9,445 nucleotides of DNA from JADZGC01 sp964391595 (GCA_964391595.1 CAYMMM010000028.1:1-9445), one strand, 5' to 3'. Positions 1-6,778 are shown, counted from the stretch's first letter. Numbers and translations are program-made. Notes: a model not told the origin generated them from the sequence alone.

Positions 1-30
1 GTTTTCTTGTAGACTTGATCGAGAACGAGT

Positions 31-35
31 AGGAG
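31..35 (+). promoter_or_regulatory. Ribosome binding site that decides the infC start
   Basis: AGGAG is a strong Shine-Dalgarno core. It ends 10 nt before the ATT at 46 and only 1 nt before the ATC at 37, so it supports ATT 46 as the initiation codon. No other purine-rich site lies within range of another in-frame start. Confidence 0.75.
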
Positions 36-45
36 TATCCAGAGT

Positions 46-591
46 ATTAGTAAACGAATTCGCGTCAATTTCCAGATAACGGCCGATCCGGTCCGCTTAA
101 TTGACGCCTCTGCAAAACAAGTCGGTGTAGTCTCTATTAGGGAAGCTCGTCAGCTTGCAGAAGAAGCCGGACTCGATCTGGTGGAAGTTTCACCTCTGGC
201 TAAGCCTCCCGTAGTTCGTATCATTGATTGGGGCAAATTCAGGTATGAGCAAGATAAAGCTCAGCAGAAAAACCGCCGCAATCAAAAACAAGTCGACGTC
301 AAACAGGTTCGATTAGGCCTCAAGACCGACACACATGATCTTGATGTAAAGCATCGTGCTGCTATCAAGTTTCTTGAAAAGGGCCATAAGGTTCGTGTGA
401 ATGTACGTTTTCGTGGGCGAGAAATCACCCACCCAGAGCTCGGTCGTGCAGTGCTTGACAAGTTTTGCGAGCGACTCAATGAGATCGCAACAATCGAGCA
501 ATCAGCAACACTGAACGGACGAGAATTATCAGCTGTATTAGTAGTAAGGAAGCAAGATGCCAAAGGTAAAGACGAACAAAACCGCGAGTAA
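46..591 (+). CDS. infC: Translation initiation factor IF-3, with an ATT start codon
   Basis: IF3 binds the 30S subunit, keeps it apart from 50S, and checks the start codon and initiator tRNA during initiation. From ATT 46 the protein is 181 aa, very close to the 180 aa of E. coli IF3. The N-domain has the family pattern RVNFQI, then VRLID, then EEAGLDLVEVSPLAKPPV, and DWGKFRYEQ. A basic linker (QQKNRRNQKQ) joins it to the C-domain with FLEKGHKVRVNVRFRGREI. Between the in-frame TGA at 16-18 and the GTG at 181 there is no ATG, GTG or TTG. Starting at GTG 181 would delete most of the N-domain. E. coli and Bacillus infC also start with AUU, which IF3 itself discriminates against, giving autoregulation; the same control is inferred here. 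It is the first visible gene of infC-rpmI-rplT and overlaps rpmI by 35 nt. Confidence 0.95.
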   Translation: MSKRIRVNFQITADPVRLIDASAKQVGVVSIREARQLAEEAGLDLVEVSPLAKPPVVRIIDWGKFRYEQDKAQQKNRRNQKQVDVKQVRLGLKTDTHDLDVKHRAAIKFLEKGHKVRVNVRFRGREITHPELGRAVLDKFCERLNEIATIEQSATLNGRELSAVLVVRKQDAKGKDEQNRE

Positions 592-754
592 GCGGTTCAA
601 AGTAACAGGGTCAGGTGCGCTATTGCGTCGCCGAGCTTCACGTGCCCATAAGCTGAGCGGCAAGCCAGCAGACCGCAAGCGTGAATACACCAAAGAGCAC
701 GCTGTAAGCAGTACACAAACCAAGACAGTTAAGCGAATGCTGGGGGCTGCATAA
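557..754 (+). CDS. rpmI: 50S ribosomal protein L35 (bL35)
   Basis: This small basic protein of the large ribosomal subunit is 65 aa, the usual family length. It opens with MPKVKTNKTASKRFKVTGSG, the L35 signature, and continues with a Lys/Arg-rich middle (RRRASRAHKLSGKPADRKR). An AAGGA at 546-550 lies 6 nt before the ATG and fixes the start. The first 35 nt overlap the end of infC in another frame, so the L35 ribosome binding site lies inside infC. Its TAA shares one base with the ATG of rplT (TAATG), which suggests coupled translation. The order infC-rpmI-rplT is one of the most conserved operons in bacteria. In other bacteria L20 represses rpmI and rplT translation through an mRNA structure; I did not identify such a structure here. 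Confidence 0.97.
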   Translation: MPKVKTNKTASKRFKVTGSGALLRRRASRAHKLSGKPADRKREYTKEHAVSSTQTKTVKRMLGAA

Positions 755-1101
755 TGCGTATAAAACGATCCGTAACTGCTCGTCGTCGTCACAAAAAGAT
801 CCTCAGTCTTACAAAAGGCATGGGGCACACACGACGTGCTTCATACCGCAAGGGACACGAGGCTGTCCTCAAGGCGCTCAGCTATAGCTACCGTGACCGT
901 CGCAACAAAAAGCGAGACTTCCGTGCCCTCTGGGTTACGCGTATTAACGCTGCAGTCCGTCCTTTAGGTTTGAGTTACAGTACTTTCATTTCAGGCCTCG
1001 CAAAACAAGACATCAAGCTTAACCGTAAGATGCTTGCAGAGCTGGCTGTCCGTCAACCTCAAGCCTTATCAGAACTCGCAAAGACGATTACGAACAAGTA
1101 G
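754..1101 (+). CDS. rplT: 50S ribosomal protein L20 (bL20)
   Basis: L20 binds 23S rRNA early in 50S assembly and often represses its own operon. The 115-aa product matches the usual length and pattern. It has a basic N-terminal tail with SVTARRRHKKIL and TKGMGHTRRASYRKG, then the helical RNA-binding part with YSYRDRRNKKRDFRALW, RINAAVRPLGLSYS and LNRKMLAELAV. The ATG shares a base with the rpmI stop. A G-run at 742-746 is the only, rather weak, ribosome binding site, consistent with coupling to rpmI. The gene ends 26 nt from the end of the convergent DUF4012 gene, with no hairpin plus T-run between them. Confidence 0.97.
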   Translation: MRIKRSVTARRRHKKILSLTKGMGHTRRASYRKGHEAVLKALSYSYRDRRNKKRDFRALWVTRINAAVRPLGLSYSTFISGLAKQDIKLNRKMLAELAVRQPQALSELAKTITNK

Positions 1102-1127
1102 AAACATCCATATCGTACTCAACAACC

Positions 1128-2564
1128 TCATCTAGCGCGAACAAAATCGTACGCCAAGGTGAGGTCTGTTTTTTGGGGCAAATCATATGCGATTGTTCGT
1201 TCGTCAATTCTCCTGGCATTTTGTGGTAAAACACCAATCTGATACCCCTCTGGCGCACGTAATGTAGCCTTTAGTCTTTGTGAAAATGCTCCAAACTGAA
1301 GCAATACCACCTTTTGCCCGGAAATACGTTCGGCTGAAGGAGTCGGCACTTTTTGCTGGAGAGAAACTTCTACAGTTTTACTATCCTGTAACTGCAGTAC
1401 CATGGGTGCTTGGAATACCACGCCAGACGATTCAAAAGCTGCCCGCGTAAACTGACCATCGCCTGTGAGATTCATAGATTTTGCAGTATATATGAGTACC
1501 TCCGATACGTCCGTGCCAATAATATCATTACCACCCCCCGTTCTTGGGTCGATGTATGACAATTTCTCGGTAGCAGTATGTGTGCGCTCTACCATAATGT
1601 CTAGCTGCTCTGTGTCATCGGCGTGAAATGTATAGGTAAGGTTATTTGTTTGTGTGATAAGACTACTGGGCTTCCCTGAATCAAGATTTGCCGTTGCAAT
1701 AAGTACAGCGTTCTGCGCACCAAGCACCTGTTCCTGAGAGTTCGTGATTACTTCAGTAGAATCCGGACTAGCCTGTAAGCTGATCAAAGCCCTGAGTCCA
1801 TCCCCTTGTGATGCACGCTCTACCAGATCAACCAAACGCTTTGTATCATGCAGCGAGAGACTGGGAATACGTGCAATGATGGCTTCTCCAAGAACACCTA
1901 TAACCGTCTTAGGGTCTTTATCCGGTACAACTCTGTCAGCCCCAGATTCGACTTCTAGCTGCAAAGTCTCAAGAAAGTTTTTATCACTTATGGTCTTTTT
2001 ATACTCCGATAGCTCTATAGGGCCAGTAATCGCGAGTATATCCTTTATCATATTTGGTGTTATTTCTACAACATTATCTACTTTCTTGCCTGATTCCCTC
2101 ATGTAAATATCCCGAGCGAGCTGTAAGTTTTGTCTCGTAGAGGGACTCTGCAAGCTGTCACCGATACGTAATGAGCTTGTGAAGTTACTCATATAGTCAG
2201 GCGCTACGGCAAATGCTCCCTTTTTTTCAAGTCGGTGATCGTAATAATATACACTTCTCACTTCTTTGATTTTGATACTTCGCCCATCGCCGTAAAGAAT
2301 ACCAACCGTCCCAACGAATCCCCCACCTACGCGAATGCTATTGTTGTTCGCTAGCAAGAGTAAGGTCGTTTTTGGCTCGGCTTCCGTGCCAAGGAGCGAT
2401 GTAATAAGTCGAGAATTACCCGAAGAGAATGTTGCTTGATGTAAAATTGACTGCACACTCTGCAATACAGGAGAAAATACCAAAGCGAATAGCAGTACCA
2501 CCAATACCGCACTACCTGCAAAAATATGTCTCCTCTGAAGCTTGCGGATGCTAATGCGCAGCAC
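1128..2564 (-). CDS. DUF4012 domain membrane-anchored protein
   Basis: Function is unknown. The 478-aa protein has a short basic N-terminus (KLQRRH), one membrane helix at about residues 15-36, and a large domain probably outside the membrane. Recognisable DUF4012 motifs are TLLLLANNNSIRVGGGFVG (about 67-85), which corresponds to the family's N-N-x-E-x-R-x-x-GGF block with Ser in place of the acidic residue, and ITPNMIKDILAITGPIEL (about 168-185). DUF4012 proteins are known from Actinobacteria and candidate-phylum bacteria, often beside polysaccharide genes, as here. The start is GTG 2564, overlapping the upstream glycosyltransferase by 14 nt, with GGTGGGG about 10 nt before it. The stop is TGA. 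It is the last gene of a three-gene minus-strand unit. A role in cell-surface polysaccharide attachment or export is only inferred from context. Confidence 0.88.
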   Translation of the reverse strand: MLRISIRKLQRRHIFAGSAVLVVLLFALVFSPVLQSVQSILHQATFSSGNSRLITSLLGTEAEPKTTLLLLANNNSIRVGGGFVGTVGILYGDGRSIKIKEVRSVYYYDHRLEKKGAFAVAPDYMSNFTSSLRIGDSLQSPSTRQNLQLARDIYMRESGKKVDNVVEITPNMIKDILAITGPIELSEYKKTISDKNFLETLQLEVESGADRVVPDKDPKTVIGVLGEAIIARIPSLSLHDTKRLVDLVERASQGDGLRALISLQASPDSTEVITNSQEQVLGAQNAVLIATANLDSGKPSSLITQTNNLTYTFHADDTEQLDIMVERTHTATEKLSYIDPRTGGGNDIIGTDVSEVLIYTAKSMNLTGDGQFTRAAFESSGVVFQAPMVLQLQDSKTVEVSLQQKVPTPSAERISGQKVVLLQFGAFSQRLKATLRAPEGYQIGVLPQNARRIDERTIAYDLPQKTDLTLAYDFVRAR

Positions 2565-3663
2565 CGGTACTTGTCCCCACCAATTCTTTCAGCTCACGAA
2601 TGAAGCGATCCTTTGAGAAATGCTGTGCGCGCGCCTGTAATCTGGCACTATCAAGTTGCCCTTTCTTAAGAGACTGTATAGCGTGCGCAAATGAGCGGAC
2701 GTCTTGCCTCGTAACCAATATCCCAGAGCTATCACCAACAGTCTCTAGCACGCCGCCTTTCGCGTACGCGATCACCGGTACGCCTGCCGCCATCGCCTCA
2801 ACTGGCGTAATGCCAAAATCTTCTTCTCCAGGAAATACAAAGGCTTCAGCATGCTGCAGGTACTGCACGACTACGTCGTCACCAGCTTCATCGAGAAATG
2901 TAGTGTCCGGCCCTGCTATAGCGCGCAGTTTGTTCTTTTCCGGACCCGTGCCTATTACCACGAGTGGATACTTAAGTTGCTTGGCTGCTTGAACCGCGAT
3001 ATCCACTCTCTTATATGGGACCAGACGCGATATCACGACAAGATATGGTGTGGCCTGCCCTAAGGGACGTGCATGAGCCACGCCAAACCTCTCGGTGTCT
3101 ACAACCGGATACAACACTGTACTATCTCGGTTGTAGTATTTTTTTATCCGATCTTGCACATTCTGAGAATTTGCCAAGATAACGTCTGGTCGCTGCGCAG
3201 CCGCATAGTCCCAACGACGAGAACGAGACACGGTGCGTCGTAGCTGCCAGCGTGCCAAAGGATCTAAGACTCCAAAGCCAGGCTCTTGCAAGTACTCATC
3301 GTAGTGACTCCAAAGGTATCTCGTTGGTGTGTTGATATACGCTATGTGCCTCGTACGCTCTGAGGTAATTATTCCCTTGGCTTCTGCGGTAGATGATGAG
3401 ATTACTACATCATATTCACTAAAATCAATCCGTTCAAAGGCTAATCTGCGCAGAGAGGAGAAGAGTTGGTGCTTTTTTTTTGCCAGAGGTATGTGTTGTA
3501 AAAATGTCGTATGCACCACCTTTGTCGCAAACAGGTCAAGACGATCAGGGTTATACACGCTCGTATAAAGATCCGCCTCTGGAAAAGCTTCGAGCATAGC
3601 TGCGACGACTCTTTCAGCGCCACCGAGATTCGTAAGCCAATCATGAACTATTGCGACGCGCAT
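2551..3663 (-). CDS. GT4 family glycosyltransferase (WbaZ-like)
   Basis: This is probably a cytoplasmic GT-B enzyme that transfers a sugar from a nucleotide-sugar donor to a lipid-linked glycan. The 370-aa protein begins with MRVAIVHDWLTNLGGAERV, typical of the GT4 group containing the mannosyltransferase WbaZ, followed by NTPTRYLWSHYDEY (about 111-124). The C-terminal donor-binding half has ISRLVPYKRVDIAV (211-224), VVIGTGPE and the GT4 E-x7-E motif in EDFGITPVEAMAAG, with glutamates at 281 and 289. The sugar specificity cannot be read from sequence; mannose is only the best-studied relative's substrate. The ATG at 3663 lies 6 nt after the sugar-transferase stop, and AAGGCGGG about 10 nt upstream may serve as ribosome binding site. 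It overlaps the DUF4012 gene by 14 nt. The three genes are very likely one transcript. Confidence 0.93.
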   Translation of the reverse strand: MRVAIVHDWLTNLGGAERVVAAMLEAFPEADLYTSVYNPDRLDLFATKVVHTTFLQHIPLAKKKHQLFSSLRRLAFERIDFSEYDVVISSSTAEAKGIITSERTRHIAYINTPTRYLWSHYDEYLQEPGFGVLDPLARWQLRRTVSRSRRWDYAAAQRPDVILANSQNVQDRIKKYYNRDSTVLYPVVDTERFGVAHARPLGQATPYLVVISRLVPYKRVDIAVQAAKQLKYPLVVIGTGPEKNKLRAIAGPDTTFLDEAGDDVVVQYLQHAEAFVFPGEEDFGITPVEAMAAGVPVIAYAKGGVLETVGDSSGILVTRQDVRSFAHAIQSLKKGQLDSARLQARAQHFSKDRFIRELKELVGTSTGAAH

Positions 3664-3669
3664 GAAGAG

Positions 3670-5085
3670 TTAATACCCGCCTTTTCTTCCAAGCACGACT
3701 GCTATCGTACGAAAGATTATTCGTATATCCTGCCAAGCACTCCAGTTTTCTACATAGTACACATCTAACTTAACTCGGTTCTCATAGGAAATATCATTTC
3801 TGCCTGAGACCTGCCACAGACCGGTGATACCAGGCTTTATGAGCAAGAATGTTGCACGTTTATCACCGTAACGCTTGAGCTCATCCTCGATCACCGCTCG
3901 CGGACCTATAATACTAAGTTCACCCCTTAAGACATTAATAATCTGTGGGAGTTCATCTAGGCTGGTACTGCGCAAAAACTTGCCTATAGGGGTCACCCGT
4001 GGGTCAGATTTGAGTTTCTGGAGCTTTGAGAACTCTTCCGCGAGCTTTTTATCGCCAATCTCTTCGAGTACTTCCTGCGCAGTCTTGCCAGTATACCCTG
4101 GACCGGTAGAGAATTTGGTATACATGGTACGGAACTTCCATACCTGAATCTTCTTACCATCACGGCCTATGCGCTCGTGCTTGTAGAAAGCAGGGCCAGC
4201 ATCTGTAAGTTTAATGGCTACTGCAAAGACAACGAAAAATGGTGCAAACACGATCATCAGCATCAGTGCCACTACATAGTCCAGAACAGTTTTATATATT
4301 CGCCACCAGCCATCGAGTGGCGTTCTCACGACCTCGATAATTGGCAGATCAGCTACAAGCTCTGCCTCAGACCGTGTCTGAAACAGCCCAGCCACTGTCG
4401 GTACGAACTTGTATCCCACATGGTACTCGTGCGTCAAAGTTATATATTCAAGCTGCTTCTCGGCAGCTACATCATATTCGGCGAGAATCACCTCATCTAC
4501 CTTATTCTTTTTCAGGAGCGCTTCAAGCTTTTGATACCCCGTTTTCGCACGAGGAATAATGCCAGCCAATACATAGCCTCGTTGTTTCTGATACGCATAC
4601 GTAAGATTGTCGGCCATCTCTCCGGAGCCAATCACTACTACTCGTCGCCTTCCTACGCCAAAACGAAATAGCCAGCGCTGAAATGAGTTGAGTATAAATC
4701 TCACAAAAATAACTGAAATTGTTGAGAGTAAGAATCCGTAAATGAGCACTGCTTTCGAGGGAAATACTGGCTTTGTTGTAAGAAAGTCGACAAGTATTAA
4801 GAACATAGTACTAGCAGACACACCAGCTATCACCGCTCCATACTCTCTCCATCGGCTGCGAGTCGAATTGAAGCTATATAGCCCCACGAGCGCAAAGAGT
4901 GCGATACTAATCGGAGCCAGTGCAGCCATAGCTGCAAAATATTCTCGACCAGGAATACTGTATACGGTAGGCTTTAACGAGTACTCTACCCTGATGACAT
5001 ATGCAAATACCCAACTCGCAAGTAACGCGCCAGCGTCAAGCGGCATCAAGAGTAAGTTGAAGAGAAGTTCACTACGTTTGCGCAT
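3670..5085 (-). CDS. Polyprenyl-phosphate sugar-1-phosphate transferase (WbaP/WcaJ type)
   Basis: This is an integral membrane enzyme that moves a sugar-1-phosphate from a UDP- or GDP-sugar to undecaprenyl phosphate, the committing step of many capsule, O-antigen or exopolysaccharide pathways. The 471-aa protein has four N-terminal membrane helices (about 7-31, 52-71, 86-104, 112-133). A Rossmann-like domain follows, starting VVVIGSGEMADN (about 149-160), then a membrane or re-entrant helix (about 266-292). The C-terminal catalytic domain has KFRTM (317-321), the Asp-Glu dyad at 377-378 inside SLDELPQ, RGELSIIGPRA, and PGITGLWQVSGRN. This is the full long form of the family. ATG 5085 is preceded by an in-frame stop three codons upstream, so no longer start exists, and no clear ribosome binding site precedes it. 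It heads the unit with the GT4 and DUF4012 genes. Sugar specificity is unknown. Confidence 0.94.
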   Translation of the reverse strand: MRKRSELLFNLLLMPLDAGALLASWVFAYVIRVEYSLKPTVYSIPGREYFAAMAALAPISIALFALVGLYSFNSTRSRWREYGAVIAGVSASTMFLILVDFLTTKPVFPSKAVLIYGFLLSTISVIFVRFILNSFQRWLFRFGVGRRRVVVIGSGEMADNLTYAYQKQRGYVLAGIIPRAKTGYQKLEALLKKNKVDEVILAEYDVAAEKQLEYITLTHEYHVGYKFVPTVAGLFQTRSEAELVADLPIIEVVRTPLDGWWRIYKTVLDYVVALMLMIVFAPFFVVFAVAIKLTDAGPAFYKHERIGRDGKKIQVWKFRTMYTKFSTGPGYTGKTAQEVLEEIGDKKLAEEFSKLQKLKSDPRVTPIGKFLRSTSLDELPQIINVLRGELSIIGPRAVIEDELKRYGDKRATFLLIKPGITGLWQVSGRNDISYENRVKLDVYYVENWSAWQDIRIIFRTIAVVLGRKGGY

Positions 5086-5099
5086 AAGTTGTTATACCT

Positions 5100-5128
5100 A
5101 TTGTACCAATCTTATCCTCTTCTGTAAT
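5100..5128 (-). promoter_or_regulatory. Predicted sigma70-type promoter for the polysaccharide unit
   Basis: Reading the minus strand, ATTACA (5128-5123) and TACAAT (5105-5100) are separated by 17 nt. A TGG just before the -10 gives an extended -10, TGGTACAAT. The predicted transcript would start near 5093, leaving only about 8 nt before the ATG at 5085, so the mRNA would be almost leaderless. The -35 matches consensus at 4 of 6 positions and the -10 at 5 of 6. Confidence 0.55.
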
Positions 5129-5130
5129 CA

Positions 5131-5170
5131 CCGCAGAATGATTCAATAGCGACATTCAATCATTCTGCGG
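5131..5170 (-). repeat. Perfect 13-bp inverted repeat between rnpB and the sugar-transferase promoter
   Basis: CCGCAGAATGATT (5131-5143) and AATCATTCTGCGG (5158-5170) are exact reverse complements. After one mismatch, three more pairs (AAT/ATT) can form around a six-base loop. In RNA this is a strong hairpin starting directly after the P1 helix of RNase P RNA. No U-run follows on either strand, so it is not a standard intrinsic terminator. It could be a 3' end or processing hairpin for rnpB, or a dimer-binding operator for the promoter whose -35 begins 2 nt away. Confidence 0.85.
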
Positions 5171-5560
5171 ACAAGCAAGCTATAAGCCGAATTCTGTCAC
5201 TCCATAAGCCTTTCTTATGCAGGGGCAACCATCTCTCTCAAGCAAGCCGAAACCTACTTGCGTCATAGTTCACCTATGATCATGCGACGTATCCTAGAAG
5301 AGCGAGTGCGCTCTGATTCAAAAGAATCAAGGATCCATAAGCCTTGCAGCAGGTGGGGTTTACCGTCATACTCTGTCACCAGAATACGCTGTGCGCTCTT
5401 ACCGCACTCGTTTCACCCTTGCCGGACAAGCCGGCGGTATCGTTTCTGTGGCACTTTCCCTCGGGTCACCCCGGGTCACCGTTAATGACCACCATGCACT
5501 CGAGCTGTTCGGACTTTCCTCCCATATCTGTTGATCTGGGCGATTGCCTACTTGCTTGCT
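5171..5560 (-). ncRNA. rnpB: RNase P RNA, bacterial class A
   Basis: This is the catalytic RNA that cuts 5' leaders from tRNA precursors. On the minus strand the 5' conserved region GGAGGAAAGTCCG and the 3' region GACAGAATTCGGCTTATAG form P4: AAG/CUU and CCGAA/UUCGG pair around the conserved bulged U. The specificity domain has AAGGGTGAAA and GTGCGGTAAGAGCGCAC, the class A P10-P12 signature. P1 pairs CAAGCAAG near the 5' end with CTTGCTTG near the 3' end, P2 pairs GGCAATC with GGTTGCC, and P5 pairs CTCGAG with CTTGAG. These helices set the ends, giving about 390 nt. P18 appears absent, a P19-like hairpin is present, and the P15-P17 region is unusual (see findings). Ends are good to a few bases. 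Confidence 0.97.
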
Positions 5561-5565
5561 AGGTT

Positions 5566-5594
5566 ATTTTACGATAATTATGCTATTTTGTCGA
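5566..5594 (-). promoter_or_regulatory. rnpB promoter, partly inside rnhA
   Basis: On the minus strand TCGACA (5594-5589) and TAAAAT (5571-5566) are 17 nt apart, and each differs from the sigma70 consensus by one base. Transcription would start near 5559, which agrees with the 5' end derived independently from the P1 helix. The -35 box lies in the last codons of rnhA, just before its stop. Confidence 0.75.
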
Positions 5595-5996
5595 GTTTTC
5601 ATCGAGGCAGACATTTACAACCGCGTCTGCATCTTTGTTAAACTCACGTAAAACATGATGGAAGCGAATGGTGAGCCCTACCATTGCTGCCTGCACTGCA
5701 GTAAATTGCTTGAGCATATCAGGATGCTTCACTTTATATTGCCCCATCAACTGCCTGACGACTAGCTGACTGTCCAGGTAGAAATCAGCCTCCTTAAACC
5801 CATGCTTGCGCATCAGGCCTATACCCAATGTGACCGCGTGATATTCAGCAAGATTATTTGTAGCGATACCAAGATATTCGCTCGCAGAGTCAAGTACCAC
5901 ACCGTCCTTATCGAGCAATACAGCTCCACCGGCAGCAGGTCCGGGGTTTCCACGTGACCCACCATCGCAGTGAATTCGTGCAATAGTTGTATTCAA
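5583..5996 (-). CDS. rnhA: Ribonuclease HI family protein
   Basis: The family cuts the RNA strand of RNA-DNA hybrids, removing R-loops and Okazaki primers. The 137-aa protein has all four acidic active-site positions: D11 in CDGGSRGNPGPA, E51 in NNLAEYHA, D75 in LDSQLVVRQL, and D124 in REFNKDADAVVN. It is shorter than E. coli RNase HI (155 aa), like the RNase HI-like proteins of Gram-positive bacteria that lack the basic hybrid-binding protrusion. The track begins at TTG 5996, which forms a TTGA overlap with the uppP stop and has a GCAGG 6 nt upstream. No ATG or GTG gives an intact first strand, since D11 lies only 11 codons in. It is the last gene of the purF-HIT-uppP chain, and its end carries the rnpB -35 box. 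Confidence 0.93.
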   Translation of the reverse strand: MNTTIARIHCDGGSRGNPGPAAGGAVLLDKDGVVLDSASEYLGIATNNLAEYHAVTLGIGLMRKHGFKEADFYLDSQLVVRQLMGQYKVKHPDMLKQFTAVQAAMVGLTIRFHHVLREFNKDADAVVNVCLDENSTK

Positions 5997-6778
5997 CGTA
6001 TACCTGCCCCTAGCGCAACCAATACCAGAAGCGCGAATGCCAGTCGATACCAGATAAATACCCTGAGATCATGACCCTTCAAGTAAGCAAGAAGCCAACG
6101 GATTACAAGAAAGCCACCAAGCCCAGAAATAAATATTCCCACGCTCATCTGGAGAAGTTCGCTACTGCTTGGCTGCGCACTCACTACACCAATAAACTTA
6201 TACAGACCTGCACCCAGCGCGATTGGAGTGCCGATAAGAAAACTAAACCGAGCAGCCTCTTCACGCTTTAGCCCAATGGCTAACCCTGCAGCTATGGTCG
6301 ATCCTGATCGAGAAACTCCTGGGATCAAAGCAAGCGCCTGGCCAATGCCAATGAGTATCGCGTCCCGTCGCGTCAGCTTATCTATCGGCTTGAGCTGTCG
6401 AGCATGTGTGTCCAGATACCAGATTATAAGCGTCGCAACAATCATCCCACAGGCGGAGATTGCAATCGCCGCCGTACCCTCGTGAAAAATCTTGTCAATT
6501 ACCTTCTCACCAAAGAACCCTACTGCCCCACCAGGTATAGAAGCTAGCAAAATATACCAAAGAAGCTTTCCGCGCTCGCGTAGGATCGCTATGAAGTCAC
6601 CGCCAAAATACCACAGTAACGCAACAGATGTTCCGATATGTAAGGCGGCATCAAAGGCTAGGCCAGGATTTGTAAATCCCAGTAACCATGGAAGGATCAG
6701 GAGGTGTGCGCTTGAAGATATGGGTAAAAACTCCGTCAACGCTTGTACGATCCCCAAAAAAATAGCTACCAGGATCAT
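5993..6778 (-). CDS. uppP: Undecaprenyl-diphosphatase (BacA/UppP family)
   Basis: This integral membrane enzyme removes a phosphate from undecaprenyl diphosphate to recycle the lipid carrier used for peptidoglycan and surface polysaccharides. High activity gives bacitracin tolerance. The 261-aa protein has both family signatures. The first is QALTEFLPISSSAHL (12-26), with E16 and H25 matching catalytic residues of E. coli UppP. The second is PGVSRSGST (153-161), the phosphate-binding loop. About seven to eight hydrophobic segments fill the rest, and the length is typical. ATG 6778 overlaps the HIT stop by 4 nt (ATGA), and its own TGA overlaps the rnhA TTG start. Its product regenerates the acceptor lipid of the sugar transferase encoded at 3670-5085, although rnpB separates the two units. 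Confidence 0.96.
   Translation of the reverse strand: MILVAIFLGIVQALTEFLPISSSAHLLILPWLLGFTNPGLAFDAALHIGTSVALLWYFGGDFIAILRERGKLLWYILLASIPGGAVGFFGEKVIDKIFHEGTAAIAISACGMIVATLIIWYLDTHARQLKPIDKLTRRDAILIGIGQALALIPGVSRSGSTIAAGLAIGLKREEAARFSFLIGTPIALGAGLYKFIGVVSAQPSSSELLQMSVGIFISGLGGFLVIRWLLAYLKGHDLRVFIWYRLAFALLVLVALGAGIR

Noticed and set aside
1..79. Possible 3' end of a gene upstream of infC
   Set aside because: Frame 2 is open from 2 to 79 and frame 3 ends at 30-32, but neither tail is long or recognisable enough to assign.
1102..1127. Terminator between rplT and the DUF4012 gene
   Set aside because: The 26-nt spacer has no inverted repeat and no T-run on either strand.
1128..1130. UGA recoded as glycine
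   Set aside because: UGA ends the DUF4012, uppP and HIT genes where family lengths end, and two of these stops overlap the start of the next gene, so UGA acts as a stop.
4177..4671. 164-codon plus-strand open frame
   Set aside because: It is antisense to the sugar transferase, whose motifs run through the whole stretch; the plus reading shows no family pattern.
5131..5170. Standard Rho-independent terminator of rnpB
   Set aside because: The hairpin is strong, but TGATTACAG follows on the minus strand and ACAAGCAAG on the plus strand, so there is no U-run.
5258..5562. Plus-strand open frames of 72-75 codons across 5258-5562
   Set aside because: They are antisense to the RNase P RNA, whose conserved structure accounts for the sequence.
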